Shown here: in pieces, positions 8,108-19,580 of the stretch
Position numbering within the stretch: position 1 is the first letter of the stretch
How the letters are laid out: each line of letters begins with the position of its first letter
Assembly (NCBI GenBank): GCA_023150275.1
Contig: JAKLLG010000014.1
Span: forward strand, 1-64,000
Origin: Rhodocyclaceae bacterium
Lineage (GTDB): Bacteria; Pseudomonadota; Gammaproteobacteria; Burkholderiales; Rhodocyclaceae
DNA: 64,000 nucleotides
Reading direction: 5' to 3'
The notes under the pieces: model-generated
Told to the model about the DNA's origin: nothing
Databases searched by the model: none
Seen by the model: the letters and a program-made list of their open reading frames with translations, nothing else
Translations under genes and position numbers: made by a program

Positions 8108-9052
8108 ATGCAAGACGCGGCACGCCACCCATCCAGCAACCCCACTCCGGCGCGTGGTCTGGATTTGCAGGGCGCGTTCAATTTGCTGGCGCGCGATGCC
8201 ATTCACGAACGGCCGATCGACGAGACGCTGCGCATGCTGACCGAAGTGTGCGCACGCATGCTGATCGTTGAGCGCACCGGCCTGTGGGCGCTCGCCGATG
8301 GCCGCAGCACACTGGAATGCTTGGACCTGTACAGCCTGTCGCTCAATGAGCATAGCGCTGGCCTGAGGCTGGAGCGGGCGAACTATCCGCATTATTTCGC
8401 TGGGCTGCAGCGCGAGGAGATGATTGTCGCCGACGATGCTGCCACGCACCCCTGCACTTTCGAGTTTCGCCACGATTATCTTTTGCCCAACGGCATTACG
8501 GCGATGCTCGACACTCCCATCCATGTGCGCGGGGAACTGCAGGGCGTGCTCTGCATCGAGCAGGTTGGCCCGCATGCGGGCTGGACGCCGATGCAGCGGA
8601 TGTTCGCCGCCGCGGTCGCCAATCTTGTTGCACTAGCGCTTGTTCAGAACGAGGCAAGCACAGTGCGCGAGCGCCTCAACGAGACAAGCAACCGGCTGCG
8701 CGCCCTTTTTGAGTGCAGCAACGAGGCGGTCGTAATCGCGCGGGCGACCGACGGCACCATCATCGATGTGAACCCAGCCGCTTCGCGCCTGCTCGGACGT
8801 CCACGCGGCGAACTGCTTAACCGCCCGCAAACCATCCTGCATCCGGAAGAAGACGCTGAACACTATCGCCGCCTCTTTTCCGAACACACTGCCGCGCGGC
8901 AGTCCACACCACTCGCCTGCGAGATCCTGAATGCCGGAGGAGAGCGTATCGCGGTCGAGCTTTCCGCGCACTTCATCGATGCAGATGCCGGCGAGGGAAT
9001 CGTTCAGAAAATCCTGCGTCCTCGCCCGTCGGGCGCCGAGTCACGCGGCTAG
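8108..9052 (+). CDS. GAF-PAS sensory protein without output domain
   Basis: A 314-residue cytosolic protein. Residues about 20-180 form a GAF domain (TLRMLTEVCARMLIVERTGLWAL ... NGITAMLDTPIHVRGELQGVLCIEQVG). Residues about 190-305 form a PAS domain (LRALFECSNEAVVIARATDGTIIDVNPAASRLLGRPRGELL). The protein stops there; no histidine kinase, GGDEF, EAL or HTH part is attached and no adjacent gene supplies one. It could act as a stand-alone sensor that binds a partner in trans, or be the front part of a once longer protein. The stop overlaps the rlpA stop on the other strand by 4 bp. The 247-bp region upstream, shared with the divergent carboxypeptidase gene, shows no signal I can defend. Confidence 0.8.
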   Translation: MQDAARHPSSNPTPARGLDLQGAFNLLARDAIHERPIDETLRMLTEVCARMLIVERTGLWALADGRSTLECLDLYSLSLNEHSAGLRLERANYPHYFAGLQREEMIVADDAATHPCTFEFRHDYLLPNGITAMLDTPIHVRGELQGVLCIEQVGPHAGWTPMQRMFAAAVANLVALALVQNEASTVRERLNETSNRLRALFECSNEAVVIARATDGTIIDVNPAASRLLGRPRGELLNRPQTILHPEEDAEHYRRLFSEHTAARQSTPLACEILNAGGERIAVELSAHFIDADAGEGIVQKILRPRPSGAESRG

Positions 9053-10095
9053 CGCGTCACGAAGGTCGGTTTGAACCCGTAGTCCTGACGGATGCGCTCG
9101 GCAACCTTCTCGGCCGCGGCGCGATCCGGATAGGGGCCAAGGTGCAGGCGGTGGATGCCACCGCTGGTGTTGATGCGCAATTCGGACTCCGCCCAATCGA
9201 GTTCCCGACGCATGCGCAGGCGCATGGTTTCCGCATTGTCGGCATTGGCAAAAGCACCCAGCTGCAGCAACACACCGCCCGCGGGCATGGCACCGCTGCT
9301 GCCGTTGAGGCCAATCGCAGCGGCAGCCTGAACCGGCTTTTCCTCGGCCGCAAGCTTGTTCGCAATGTCGGCGATCTCGTCTCGCGAGTTTCGCTCGTAG
9401 CGCGAGCTACGCTCGTCTCGCGGCGGCGGGGTCGGCGCCGGTTTGGGCTGGGATGGTGATACCTGTGCATAGGTGAGTCCGGTAGCGTCAGGAACAATGG
9501 CCTCGACTTCGACCTGGGAGCTGCCGCCGCGAATGTAATCCAGCTTGTGCGCAGCGGCGTAGGAGAGATCGATGACACGCCCGGCGTGGAACGGGCCGCG
9601 GTCGATGACGCGCACGACGACGCTGCGCCCGTTGGTAAGGTTGGTCACTTTTGCATAGGAGGGAATCGCCAGCGTCGGGTGTGCGGCGGTCATCGCGAAC
9701 ATGTCGTAGGGTTCGCCGATCGAGGTGCGCTGCCCGTGGAATTTCTTGCCGTACCAGCTGCCAACGCCGCGCTCCTGGTACGGCCTGACGCTGGTGTTGG
9801 GCACGTACTCCTTGCCGAAGACGACGTAGGGACGGTTGGCGAAGCGGTGCAGTGGCTCGATCCGCGGCTCGGCATCGGGAATTTCATCGAGACCGTCGGG
9901 CAACTCCTCGGCCGGGCCGTCATCCTTGTAGTAACCGCCGCCGCGCTTGAGGGTGACGTTCGGGCGCTTGGTCGGCGTCTTGGCAGCCGGCTTGCCGGCC
10001 TCCGGCGATATTTCCGGAACAGGTTTCGGCGCGCTGCCACAGGCGGCGAGCAGCAGCGCCAGCATTCCGGAGGCGAAGAAATACAGTGCTCTCAT
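9049..10095 (-). CDS. rlpA: Septal ring lytic transglycosylase RlpA (lipoprotein with SPOR domain)
   Basis: A 348-residue lipoprotein. The signal MRALYFFASGMLALLLAAC carries the lipobox LAAC. The double-psi beta-barrel domain spans about residues 105-200 with GVGSWYGKKFHGQRTSIGEPYDMFAMTAAHPTLAIPSYAKVTNL and the DRGPFHAGRVIDLSYAAA motif. A Pro/Arg-rich linker follows, and residues about 270-348 form a SPOR domain that binds denuded glycan at the septum. The start overlaps the rodA stop by 4 bp, so it is the last gene of the mreBCD-mrdA-rodA transcript. RlpA family members cleave denuded glycan strands. Confidence 0.93.
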   Translation of the reverse strand: MRALYFFASGMLALLLAACGSAPKPVPEISPEAGKPAAKTPTKRPNVTLKRGGGYYKDDGPAEELPDGLDEIPDAEPRIEPLHRFANRPYVVFGKEYVPNTSVRPYQERGVGSWYGKKFHGQRTSIGEPYDMFAMTAAHPTLAIPSYAKVTNLTNGRSVVVRVIDRGPFHAGRVIDLSYAAAHKLDYIRGGSSQVEVEAIVPDATGLTYAQVSPSQPKPAPTPPPRDERSSRYERNSRDEIADIANKLAAEEKPVQAAAAIGLNGSSGAMPAGGVLLQLGAFANADNAETMRLRMRRELDWAESELRINTSGGIHRLHLGPYPDRAAAEKVAERIRQDYGFKPTFVTR

Positions 10096-11204
10096 TTCTT
10101 TACCAGCATGCGATGGGTCTGGATGCTCATCAGAATACCAAGACCGGTGCACAGCGTGACCAGGGCAGTGCCGCCATAGCTCATGAACGGCAGTGGAACC
10201 CCCACCACCGGCATGATGCCGCTGACCATGCCCATGTTGATGAAGGCATACGTAAACAGGCTGAGCGTGATCGAGCCGGCGAGCAGGCGGCCGAACAGCG
10301 TCGATGCATTGGCCGCGATCATCATGCCGCGACCGATCAGCAGCAGGTAAAGGACAAGCAGCACTGCATTGCCGGCGAGCCCCCACTCCTCGGAGTAAAC
10401 GGCAAAGATGAAATCGGTGTGCTTTTCCGGAATGAACTCAAGGTGCGTCTGGGTACCCTGCAGCCACCCCTTGCCCATCGTGCCGCCGGAACCGATGGCG
10501 ATGGTTGCCTGAATGATGTGGTAACCGGAGCCGAGCGGGTCGGAGGTGGGGTCCACCAGCGTCAGGATGCGTTTTTTCTGGTAATCGTGCAGGAAATTCC
10601 ACAGGACCGGCGCCGCAGCAGCGCCGGCAGCCGCCAGCCCGAGGATGACTTTCCACTGCAGGCCGGCAAAGAAAAGTACGTAGAAGCCGGCGGCACCGAT
10701 CAGGATGGCCGTACCGAGATCCGGCTGCTTGGCGACCAGACCGAAGGGAATCATCAGCAGCAGCGCCGCGACTGCGTAATGGCGCCATTTGAGCGCCGCC
10801 TCGTATTTGTGGAAATACCAGGCGAGCATTAGCGGCATCGCCAGTTTCATGATCTCGGACGGCTGGATACGGGTGATGCCGATGTTCAGCCAGCGGCGCG
10901 CGCCATTGACCTTGATGCCGAACAGGAAGACGAGGATCAGCAGCACAACCCCGATCACATAGAGCGGCACCGCAAAACGCATCAGTTTCTGCGGCGGCAC
11001 CTGCGCGACGCCCCACATCAGCGTCATCGCGACCGCCATGTTGATGAACTGGCTCATCAGCCGGTTCTGGCTGTCGTAGGTCGCCGAGAACACGGTGGCG
11101 AGGCCAACCCCCATGATCGCGACAGTAATGAAGAAGAGCGGCGCATCGAGATGGTCGACGGTGCCGTGCCAGAGGCGGCGGCGGATTTCGACGAAGCTCA
11201 TCAT
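10092..11204 (-). CDS. rodA: Peptidoglycan glycosyltransferase RodA
   Basis: A 370-residue SEDS-family polytopic membrane protein that polymerises lipid II during elongation together with PBP2. About ten hydrophobic segments are visible. Family signatures include GARRWLNIGITRIQPSEIMKLAMPL, LVAKQPDLGTAIL, the WLQGTQTHLEFIPEKHTDFIFAV loop and VGVPLPFMSYGGTA near the end. The start overlaps the end of mrdA by 4 bp and its own stop overlaps rlpA, so these genes are tightly coupled. Confidence 0.96.
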   Translation of the reverse strand: MMSFVEIRRRLWHGTVDHLDAPLFFITVAIMGVGLATVFSATYDSQNRLMSQFINMAVAMTLMWGVAQVPPQKLMRFAVPLYVIGVVLLILVFLFGIKVNGARRWLNIGITRIQPSEIMKLAMPLMLAWYFHKYEAALKWRHYAVAALLLMIPFGLVAKQPDLGTAILIGAAGFYVLFFAGLQWKVILGLAAAGAAAAPVLWNFLHDYQKKRILTLVDPTSDPLGSGYHIIQATIAIGSGGTMGKGWLQGTQTHLEFIPEKHTDFIFAVYSEEWGLAGNAVLLVLYLLLIGRGMMIAANASTLFGRLLAGSITLSLFTYAFINMGMVSGIMPVVGVPLPFMSYGGTALVTLCTGLGILMSIQTHRMLVKK

Positions 11205-13108
11205 TCGTCGGCCTCCAGTGCGGCGGCATCTTCCTCGGCAGCCCCCTTGGGCAGCTTGCCGAGCAGGTAGTAGTCGAAAACCATGCGCGCGATCGGCGCC
11301 GCCGACTGGGCCCCGAAACCGCCGTTTTCGACGATCACGGCGAGGGCGATCTTCGGTTTGTCGGCCGGGGCATAGGCCATGAACAACGCATGGTCGCGCA
11401 GGCGCTCCTTGACCTTGCCAGCCTGGTAGGTTTCGCCTTTCAGGCTATACACCTGCGCTGTACCGGTCTTGCCGGCCGCTTCGTACTCGGCGCCGGCGAA
11501 AGCGCGCGCACCGGTACCTTCCTTGATCACACCCACCAGGCCCTTCTTGATGACGTCAATGTTCTGCTGCTTGTAGGGCAGAATGCGCATCGGTTCCGGC
11601 TCGATCATCGTTCTTTCGCCGGTTTTCGTATCGGTGATGTACTTCACGATATGCGGACGGAACATGACGCCATTGTTGGCCACAGTCGACGTTGCCTGCG
11701 CGAGCTGCAGCATGGTGTAAGCGTTATAGCCCTGGCCGATGCCGATCGAGATCGTCTCGCCGGCGTACCATTTCTGCTGTTCGGGCTTCTTGAAGCGCTT
11801 TTTCTTCCACGCCTGCGAGGGCAGCACACCCTCGGACTCACCCTCGATGTCGATGCCGGATCGCTGGCCGAAACCGAGAGGCGCCATGAAGTTGGAAATG
11901 CCGTCAATGCCGAGATCGTTGGCCAGCACGTAGTAGTAGGTATCACAGGAGTGAACGATCGACTTGTACATGTCGACGATACCGTGCCCGCCCTTCTTGT
12001 CGTCGCGGAACTGGTGACCGCCGAAATTGAAGTAGCCAGGGTCGGAAATCGCCTGCTGCGGCGTCCGCTTGCCGGTTTCCAGCGCCGCAAGCGCCATGAA
12101 CGGCTTGAAGGTGGAGCCCGGCGGATAGGCGCCGTAGATCGCACGATTGAGCATCGGCTTGTCAGGATTGGTGTTGTACGCGTCCCAGTCCTCGCTGCGG
12201 ATGCCATCGACAAAGAGGTTGGGATCGAAGGCGGGCATCGACACCAGCGCCAGCACGCCGCCACTCTCCGGTTCGATCGCCACCAGCGCTCCGCGCCGTT
12301 CGCCGAAAGCCTGCTCGACCACTTTCTGCAATTTGCTATCCAGTGTCAGCGTCAGGTTGTTGCCCGAAACCGGCGCTGTACGCGAAAGGATGCGCACCGC
12401 TCGCCCGCCCGCGTCGACCTCGACTTCCTCGTAACCGGTCTGGCCATGCAGGTGGAACTCATATTTCTGCTCCAGCCCGCTCTTGCCGAAATGGTCGGTG
12501 CCCTTGTAGTTCGGACTCTGCTCGGCAAGCTCTATGCGCTCCAGATCACGGTCATTGACGCGACCGATGTAACCAAGGGCGTGCGAGCCGCTCTCGCCGA
12601 GGGGGTACTGGCGAAACAACCGGGCCTTCACTTCGACCCCGGGAAAGCGGTAGCGGTTGGCGGCGACGATCGCCACTTCCTTTTCGGTGAGTCGCGTGCG
12701 GATCGGAATCGATTCGAAATTCTTCGATTCCTCCATGAGTTTCTTGAAGCGCTTGCGATCCTTGGCCTGGATCTCGATCAGTTCGGCCAGTGCGTCAATC
12801 GTCGTCTCCAGATCGTGCACCTTTGACGGTGTCAGTTCGAGCGTGAAGGCCGAATAGTTGCGCGCCAGGACAACGCCGTTGCGATCGACGATAAGGCCTC
12901 TGTTCGGCACGATCGGCACCAGCGAAATACGATTACCCTCGGCGCGCGTGGTGTAGTACTCGTGCTGAAAGACCTGCAGCCAGACGAAGCGTGCGAAGAG
13001 CAGCAGGAAGGCGAGCAGCACGGCTACGGCGGCAAAGCCGAGTCGAAAGCGGAAGCGTTCGAGATCACCGTCCTGGTGGTGAAAATCGTCGTGGTGGCGG
13101 CGCCGCAT
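11201..13108 (-). CDS. mrdA: Penicillin-binding protein 2 (elongation transpeptidase)
   Basis: A 635-residue class B PBP, the transpeptidase partner of RodA in the elongasome. It has a single N-terminal membrane anchor (about residues 20-45) and the pedestal motif NRGLIVDRNGVVLARN. The transpeptidase motifs are SXXK in PGSTFKPFMAL, SXN in SCDTYYYVLAN and KTG in AAGKTGTAQVYS. The N-terminus MRRRHHDDFHHQDGD is unusually His/Asp-rich for the cytosolic tail. It lies 17 bp after mreD and overlaps rodA. Confidence 0.96.
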   Translation of the reverse strand: MRRRHHDDFHHQDGDLERFRFRLGFAAVAVLLAFLLLFARFVWLQVFQHEYYTTRAEGNRISLVPIVPNRGLIVDRNGVVLARNYSAFTLELTPSKVHDLETTIDALAELIEIQAKDRKRFKKLMEESKNFESIPIRTRLTEKEVAIVAANRYRFPGVEVKARLFRQYPLGESGSHALGYIGRVNDRDLERIELAEQSPNYKGTDHFGKSGLEQKYEFHLHGQTGYEEVEVDAGGRAVRILSRTAPVSGNNLTLTLDSKLQKVVEQAFGERRGALVAIEPESGGVLALVSMPAFDPNLFVDGIRSEDWDAYNTNPDKPMLNRAIYGAYPPGSTFKPFMALAALETGKRTPQQAISDPGYFNFGGHQFRDDKKGGHGIVDMYKSIVHSCDTYYYVLANDLGIDGISNFMAPLGFGQRSGIDIEGESEGVLPSQAWKKKRFKKPEQQKWYAGETISIGIGQGYNAYTMLQLAQATSTVANNGVMFRPHIVKYITDTKTGERTMIEPEPMRILPYKQQNIDVIKKGLVGVIKEGTGARAFAGAEYEAAGKTGTAQVYSLKGETYQAGKVKERLRDHALFMAYAPADKPKIALAVIVENGGFGAQSAAPIARMVFDYYLLGKLPKGAAEEDAAALEADE

Positions 13109-13125
13109 GGGAACAGTCCCGTGGT

Positions 13126-13647
13126 CTAGATCGGACGGTTGGCGTCACGCTCGACCGGCTGATGCTGCGGCAGCAGCAGCAGGAAGGTCAGCGGCACCCA
13201 AAGCAGGGCTCCGACCAGCGGCCACGCGAAATAGAGCAAACCCGGGAACTGTCCGCCGGCCAGCATGCCAACCGCGAACTGGACAAGCGGCACGATGGCG
13301 AGCAGCGGCAGAATCTGCAGCGCCTGCTGCAGCAACGGAAACCAGAGCACACGGCGCGACAGCGACGAGGCGAAATACGCGAGCAGCACGTAGGCCAGAG
13401 TGTGCTGGCCCATCAGGCTGGCATCGGCGACATCCATGACCGCTCCGAGGATGAAGGCCCAGCCCATGCCGACCTTGCGAAACTCGCGCACTGACCAGAA
13501 GCACAGCACCAGCGCTACCCAGTCGGGCACGCCCGGCCACCAGGCGGTCGGCAGCAGATTGAGCAGGACGGCGACAATCATCGACAGGGCGATGAACCAG
13601 GGTCGGACCGGCAGCAGGATTCGCGACGATGAAAAAGTGGTCTGCAT
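13126..13647 (-). CDS. mreD: Rod shape-determining protein MreD
   Basis: A 173-residue inner-membrane protein with about five transmembrane segments, the membrane scaffold of the Mre elongation complex. Recognised from the pattern RPWFIALSMIVAVLLNLLPT, PDWVALVLCFWSVREFRKVGMGWAFILGAVMDVADASLMGQHTLAYVLLAY. That central block is typical of betaproteobacterial MreD. The ATG at 13647 was chosen because it begins the conserved part and follows closely (10 bp) on the mreC stop; the frame is open upstream but overlaps mreC. Confidence 0.93.
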   Translation of the reverse strand: MQTTFSSSRILLPVRPWFIALSMIVAVLLNLLPTAWWPGVPDWVALVLCFWSVREFRKVGMGWAFILGAVMDVADASLMGQHTLAYVLLAYFASSLSRRVLWFPLLQQALQILPLLAIVPLVQFAVGMLAGGQFPGLLYFAWPLVGALLWVPLTFLLLLPQHQPVERDANRPI

Positions 13648-13657
13648 CGCTTGCTCC

Positions 13658-14605
13658 TCAGTGGCCTCCGGCGCCACGTGCGCCGGGGCGCCGCTTCTTC
13701 GCCTTGGGTGCCTTGTCCTCCGGCGCGCCTTCGACGGCTTCGGACGGTTCCGGCCTCGGCGCCGGTGCAGTGCGCGCGGCAAGGATCATCACCTCGCCGA
13801 AATTCTCGACACCGGCCACCGGCACGCACAGGATGCGAGCGAACGAGTACGATGCTTCGCGCTCGATCCTGGCCACTTTGGCAACGGGGAAACCGGGTTG
13901 GAAGATGCCGTCGAGGCCTGAGGTAACGAGCACATCGCCCTCCTGAACGTCGGCGTTGGCCGGCATGAAGCGCAGTTCGAGCTGGCCGTTGCCGAGACCG
14001 AAAACCACGGAACGCAAACCGTTGCGGACAATCTGTACCGGTACGGCCTGGTCCTTGTCGGTGATCAGCGTGATTTCGGAGACGAAGGGATAGACACGCG
14101 TCACCTGGCCAACAATACCGGCATCGTCAACCACTGGCAGCCCGGCACCGACCTTGTCCTGCTGCCCCTTGTCGACGATGACCCGGCGCGAAAACGGGTC
14201 GCGCGCGGTATAGAGGATTTGCGCCACCTGACCACCGGCCGGTTGCCGCTCGTGCACCGCCAGCAGGCGACGCAGACGCGTGTTCTCGGCCTCCAGCTGC
14301 TGCAGGCGGAGCAGCGTCGGCGCCATTTCCAGCTTGGCATGCTTGAGGCGCTGGTTCTCGTCCTGCAGGGTGCCGACGGACTGGAAATACTCGCCCGCCT
14401 GAGCAATACCGCGCGCTGGGGCGTGCGCCAGCTGCTGCAGGGGATGCGTCACGACAGCGACGGCCTGCCGCGCCATGTCCAGGTAACGGAACTTGGCATC
14501 GAGCACCATCAGCGAGATGGAAATCGCCACGTAAAGCGTCAAGAGCGCCAGCGGCGCCGGGCCCTGCTTGAAGAACGGAGGTGGCGAGTGGTCGAAGGCG
14601 GCCAC
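13658..14605 (-). CDS. mreC: Rod shape-determining protein MreC
   Basis: A 315-residue bitopic protein: a short cytosolic N-terminus, one transmembrane helix at about 18-38, a coiled coil at about 75-115 ([36 protein letters not shown]), then the double beta-barrel periplasmic part. Motifs include [37 protein letters not shown] and [23 protein letters not shown]. The tail is Pro/Lys-rich, extending beyond the usual core. MreC links MreB filaments to PBP2. It lies 9 bp downstream of mreB. Confidence 0.95.
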   Translation of the reverse strand: MAAFDHSPPPFFKQGPAPLALLTLYVAISISLMVLDAKFRYLDMARQAVAVVTHPLQQLAHAPARGIAQAGEYFQSVGTLQDENQRLKHAKLEMAPTLLRLQQLEAENTRLRRLLAVHERQPAGGQVAQILYTARDPFSRRVIVDKGQQDKVGAGLPVVDDAGIVGQVTRVYPFVSEITLITDKDQAVPVQIVRNGLRSVVFGLGNGQLELRFMPANADVQEGDVLVTSGLDGIFQPGFPVAKVARIEREASYSFARILCVPVAGVENFGEVMILAARTAPAPRPEPSEAVEGAPEDKAPKAKKRRPGARGAGGH

Positions 14606-14614
14606 GAAACGGCG

Positions 14615-15787
<1,173 letters not shown>

Positions 15788-16075
15788 ATGTCGCTCACCC
15801 TTCCCCAGGTCCGGCGCGTTGCACAACTCGCGCGCATCGAGATCAGCGACGCCGAGGCCGAGACAACGCTCGGCCATCTGAACGGCATCTTCACCCTGAT
15901 CGAGGCCATGCAGGCCGTCGACACCAATGGTATCGAACCCATGGCGCACGCGCAGGATGTCGCCCAGCGGCTACGCGAGGATCGCGTCAGCGAGGAAAAC
16001 CGCCGCGAGGCGATGCAGGCCATCGCCCCGGAAACCGAAGCCGGTCTCTACCTGGTTCCAAAGGTGATCGAATGA
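15788..16075 (+). CDS. gatC: Aspartyl/glutamyl-tRNA amidotransferase subunit C
   Basis: A 95-residue subunit that stabilises GatA within the GatCAB complex, which converts Glu-tRNA(Gln) and Asp-tRNA(Asn) to the amide forms. Recognised from [23 protein letters not shown], the [25 protein letters not shown] segment and the ending [10 protein letters not shown]. The ATG at 15788 matches the usual family start, although the frame is open for a long way upstream through the mreB antisense strand. The stop overlaps the gatA start by 4 bp. Confidence 0.96.
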   Translation: MSLTLPQVRRVAQLARIEISDAEAETTLGHLNGIFTLIEAMQAVDTNGIEPMAHAQDVAQRLREDRVSEENRREAMQAIAPETEAGLYLVPKVIE

Positions 16076-17532
16076 TCGGCAAGCCCCTCAAGGAACTCGG
16101 CAAGGCCCTGGCCGACAAGGAAATTTCCTCGGTCGAGCTGACACAGCTGCATCTCGACCGCATCGCCCGCCTGAATCCGGAAATCAATGCCTTCATTACC
16201 GTCGATGCCGAAAAGAGCCTCGCGCAGGCGCGCGCTGCCGACGCCCGCATCGCAGCCGGGCTGGCTGGCCCGCTGACCGGAATCCCGATCGCGCAGAAGG
16301 ATATCTTCTGTGCCAGAGGCTGGCGCACCACCTGCGGCTCGAAGATGCTCGGCAACTTCGTCAGCCCCTACGATGCAACAGTGATCGAGAAGTTCGACGC
16401 CGCCGGCACGGTGAATCTGGGCAAGACGAACATGGATGAGTTCGCGATGGGCTCGTCGAACGAAACCTCGCATTTCGGTATCGTCAGGAACCCGTGGGAC
16501 AGAAGCCGCGTTCCCGGCGGCTCGTCGGGCGGCTCGGCCGCCGCGGTGGCCGCGCTGATGGCGCCGGCGGCCACCGGCACCGATACCGGAGGCTCGATCC
16601 GCCAGCCGGCCGCACTGTGCAATCTCACCGGACTGAAACCGACCTATGGCGTCGTCAGTCGCTGGGGCATGATCGCCTTCGCCTCCTCACTCGATCAGGC
16701 CGGTCCGATGGCGCGCACCGCCGAGGATTGCGCGCTGATGCTGAATGCCATGGCCGGCTTCGATGAGAAGGATTCGACCTCGCTGGAGCGTCCGACCGAG
16801 GATTACACGCGCGATCTCGAACAGCCGCTGAAGGGGCTGAAGATCGGTCTGCCCAAGGAGTTCTACGGCGAAGGTTGCGACGCCAGCGTGATGGCCCGCG
16901 TGCAGGACGCGATCGCAGAGTACCGGAAGCTTGGCGCCGACACGGTCGAGATTTCGCTGCCGAACATGCAGCACGGCGTCGCCGCTTACTATGTGATCGC
17001 CCCGGCAGAAGCCAGCTCCAACCTGTCGCGCTTCGACGGCGTGCGCTACGGCTACCGCGCCCCGGAGTACAGCGACCTCGCCGACATGTACCAGAAGAGC
17101 CGCGCACAGGGCTTCGGCGCCGAAGTCAAGCGGCGCATCCTGATCGGCACCTATGTTCTCTCGCACGGCTACTACGACGCCTATTACCTGCAGGCGCAAC
17201 GCATCCGACGCCTGATCGCCAACGATTTCGTGGAAGCCTTCAAGCAGTGCGACGTGATCATGGGACCGACCAGCCCGTGCACCGCCTTCGGTCTGGGCGA
17301 GAAATCGGCCGATCCGGTGCAGATGTATCTTTCCGATATCTACACGATCGCGGTGAACCTCGCCGGTCTCCCCGGCATGTCGATCCCCTGCGGCTTCTCC
17401 GACCTTGGCCAGACGCGATTGCCGGTCGGATTGCAGTTGATCGGCGATTATTTCGGCGAAGCCCGACTGCTCAATGTTGCACATCGCTACCAGCAGGTCA
17501 CCGACTGGCACCTGCAGCAACCGAAGGAGTAA
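16072..17532 (+). CDS. gatA: Aspartyl/glutamyl-tRNA amidotransferase subunit A
   Basis: A 486-residue amidase-signature enzyme that hydrolyses glutamine and passes ammonia to GatB. The Ser-cisSer-Lys triad is visible: Lys76 in [10 protein letters not shown], Ser151 in [13 protein letters not shown], and Ser175 in [11 protein letters not shown]. Length and sequence are those of a complete GatA. It overlaps gatC by 4 bp and is followed 4 bp later by a lipoprotein gene that separates it from gatB. Confidence 0.97.
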   Translation: MIGKPLKELGKALADKEISSVELTQLHLDRIARLNPEINAFITVDAEKSLAQARAADARIAAGLAGPLTGIPIAQKDIFCARGWRTTCGSKMLGNFVSPYDATVIEKFDAAGTVNLGKTNMDEFAMGSSNETSHFGIVRNPWDRSRVPGGSSGGSAAAVAALMAPAATGTDTGGSIRQPAALCNLTGLKPTYGVVSRWGMIAFASSLDQAGPMARTAEDCALMLNAMAGFDEKDSTSLERPTEDYTRDLEQPLKGLKIGLPKEFYGEGCDASVMARVQDAIAEYRKLGADTVEISLPNMQHGVAAYYVIAPAEASSNLSRFDGVRYGYRAPEYSDLADMYQKSRAQGFGAEVKRRILIGTYVLSHGYYDAYYLQAQRIRRLIANDFVEAFKQCDVIMGPTSPCTAFGLGEKSADPVQMYLSDIYTIAVNLAGLPGMSIPCGFSDLGQTRLPVGLQLIGDYFGEARLLNVAHRYQQVTDWHLQQPKE

Positions 17533-17536
17533 GCAC

Positions 17537-18064
17537 ATGCTCACACGCATCGCCATTCTGACACTGGCGCTCGCACTCGGTGGTTGCGCCCTGTTCGAAC
17601 CCGAACCGGAGCCTGCTCCGCCCCCACCGCCGCCGCCCCCGAAAAAGGTCGAGAAGCCACGCATCGAATCACAGCCGCTCAAGCACCTGGTCGGCCGCGA
17701 TCTGAAGCCGATGCCGATCAAGCCGCTCAACGTAAAGACCCGCTGCACCTTCCGCGATGAGGTGACCGGAACGCGCGGTCGGTTGGACGTTCAGGTGAAG
17801 GAAGATGTCGTCAAGACCTTCGCCGCGGAAGTGAATATCCCGAAGCGCGGCATCTGTCGCTTCAACATCAAGGATTTTGCGCAGCAGCAGGCGACCCATC
17901 CGGTCACCCTGACGAATGCCAAGGACACCTGTGCCGTCCGCATGTGGGAACAGGGAACGCGCGTCACCGTTGCCTTCAATGAATGCACGGCGAAATGCGA
18001 CGGCAACGCCTTCGAATACCTGTGGCCAATCCTGATCGATAACAAGACCGGCCGCTGCACCTGA
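17537..18064 (+). CDS. Proline-rich lipoprotein inserted between gatA and gatB
   Basis: A 175-residue protein. The signal [17 protein letters not shown] carries a lipobox (LGGC, Cys17). A linker with nine consecutive prolines follows (about residues 26-36), then a folded domain of about 125 residues with several cysteines ([52 protein letters not shown]). The cysteines could form disulfides in the periplasm. I do not recognise the domain. An AAGGAG site 7 bp before the ATG overlaps the end of gatA, and gatB begins 16 bp after the stop, so it is clearly part of the gat transcript despite having no evident link to tRNA charging. Confidence 0.85.
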   Translation: MLTRIAILTLALALGGCALFEPEPEPAPPPPPPPPKKVEKPRIESQPLKHLVGRDLKPMPIKPLNVKTRCTFRDEVTGTRGRLDVQVKEDVVKTFAAEVNIPKRGICRFNIKDFAQQQATHPVTLTNAKDTCAVRMWEQGTRVTVAFNECTAKCDGNAFEYLWPILIDNKTGRCT

Positions 18065-18080
18065 GCACACAAGGAATACG

Positions 18081-19529
18081 ATGAGTCATTGGGAAGTCGT
18101 CATCGGTATCGAGACCCACACGCAGCTCTCGACCCGCTCCAAGATATTTTCCGGCGCCTCGACCGCCTTCGGCGCCGCGCCGAACACGCAGGCCTGCGCC
18201 GTCGACCTGGCGCTGCCCGGCGTGCTGCCGGTACTGAACCGCGGCGCTGTCGAGTGCGCGATCCGGTTCGGTCTGGCCATCGGTGCCGAAGTCGCACCGA
18301 AGTCAGTGTTCGCGCGCAAGAACTACTTCTACCCCGACCTTCCCAAGGGTTATCAGATCAGCCAGTTCGAGTTACCCGTTGTCGTTGGCGGCAGCCTCAC
18401 GATCCAGGTTGGGCAAGGCGACAAGGCCTACGAGAAGCGGGTGCGCCTGACCCGTGCCCACCTTGAGGAAGATGCAGGGAAGTCGCTGCACGAGGATTTT
18501 CACGGCAAGTCGGGCATCGACCTCAACCGTGCCGGCACGCCGCTGCTGGAGATCGTCACCGAACCGGACATGGCTTCGTCAGCGGAGGCCGTTGCCTACG
18601 CCAAGGCACTGCACGCGCTGGTGCGCTGGATCGGCATCTGCGACGGCAACATGCAGGAAGGCTCGTTCCGCTGTGATGCCAACGTCTCGGTGCGCCGTCC
18701 CGGCGAGCCGCTCGGCACCCGCCGCGAGATCAAGAACCTGAACTCCTTCCGTTTCCTGCAGCAGGCCATCGACTACGAAATCCAGTGGCAGATCAACGAG
18801 ATCGAGGAAGGCCGCAAGATCCAGCAGGCCACCGTACTGTTCGACCCCGACACGGGCGAAACGCGCATGATGCGCTCCAAGGAAGACGCGCACGACTACC
18901 GCTACTTCCCGGACCCCGACCTGCTGCCGCTGATGATCTCGCGTGAGTGGGTCGAACGCACGAAAGCAGCGATGCCGGAACTGCCGGAAGCGAAGAAGCA
19001 GCGCTTCATGGCCGACTACGGTCTCTCCGCCTACGACGCGACGGCGCTGACCGCCGCGCTCGATATCGCCGATTTCTACGAAGCCGCTGTCGTCGCCGCC
19101 GGCAGAAATGCCGCCAAGCCCTGTGCCAACTGGGTCATGGTGGATCTCGCCGGACACCTCAACAAGGACGAAAAAGAACTGGCCGACTCGCCTGTATCCG
19201 CGGCACAACTGGGTGGGCTGGTGGCGCGCATCGCCGACAACACGATCTCCAACAATATCGCCAAGAAGGTGTTCGAGGCGCTGTGGAACGGCGAAGGTCA
19301 GACTGCCGACGAGATCATCGAGAAGCAGGGGCTGAAGCAGATCACCGACACCGGCGCCATCGAGGCGCTGATCGACGAGGTGCTCGCCGCCAATGCGGCG
19401 ATGGTTGCGGAATTCAAGGCCGGCAAGGAGAAGGCGTTCAATGCGCTGGTCGGTCAGGCGATGAAGGCCACCAAGGGCAAAGCCAACCCGCAGCAGGTCA
19501 ATGAACTGCTGAAGAAGAAACTGTCCTGA
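18081..19529 (+). CDS. gatB: Aspartyl/glutamyl-tRNA amidotransferase subunit B
   Basis: A 482-residue subunit that binds and phosphorylates the misacylated tRNA before transamidation. Recognised from [24 protein letters not shown], the [21 protein letters not shown] signature, [22 protein letters not shown] and [14 protein letters not shown]. The C-terminal YqeY-like domain ends [17 protein letters not shown]. It is complete and is the last gene of the gat transcript, which ends at a strong hairpin. Confidence 0.97.
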   Translation: MSHWEVVIGIETHTQLSTRSKIFSGASTAFGAAPNTQACAVDLALPGVLPVLNRGAVECAIRFGLAIGAEVAPKSVFARKNYFYPDLPKGYQISQFELPVVVGGSLTIQVGQGDKAYEKRVRLTRAHLEEDAGKSLHEDFHGKSGIDLNRAGTPLLEIVTEPDMASSAEAVAYAKALHALVRWIGICDGNMQEGSFRCDANVSVRRPGEPLGTRREIKNLNSFRFLQQAIDYEIQWQINEIEEGRKIQQATVLFDPDTGETRMMRSKEDAHDYRYFPDPDLLPLMISREWVERTKAAMPELPEAKKQRFMADYGLSAYDATALTAALDIADFYEAAVVAAGRNAAKPCANWVMVDLAGHLNKDEKELADSPVSAAQLGGLVARIADNTISNNIAKKVFEALWNGEGQTADEIIEKQGLKQITDTGAIEALIDEVLAANAAMVAEFKAGKEKAFNALVGQAMKATKGKANPQQVNELLKKKLS

Positions 19530-19555
19530 CGGAAAGGGGCGCCGGAAAGCACGGA

Positions 19556-19579
19556 AAACGCCGCCTGCGGGCGGCGTTT
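19556..19579. terminator. Bidirectional terminator between gatB and the convergent coiled-coil gene
   Basis: AAACGCCGCC (19556-19565), loop TGCG and GGCGGCGTTT (19570-19579) form a perfect 10-bp stem with A/T edges on both sides. It serves the convergent genes that end at 19529 and 19581. Confidence 0.8.
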
Positions 19580-19580
19580 G

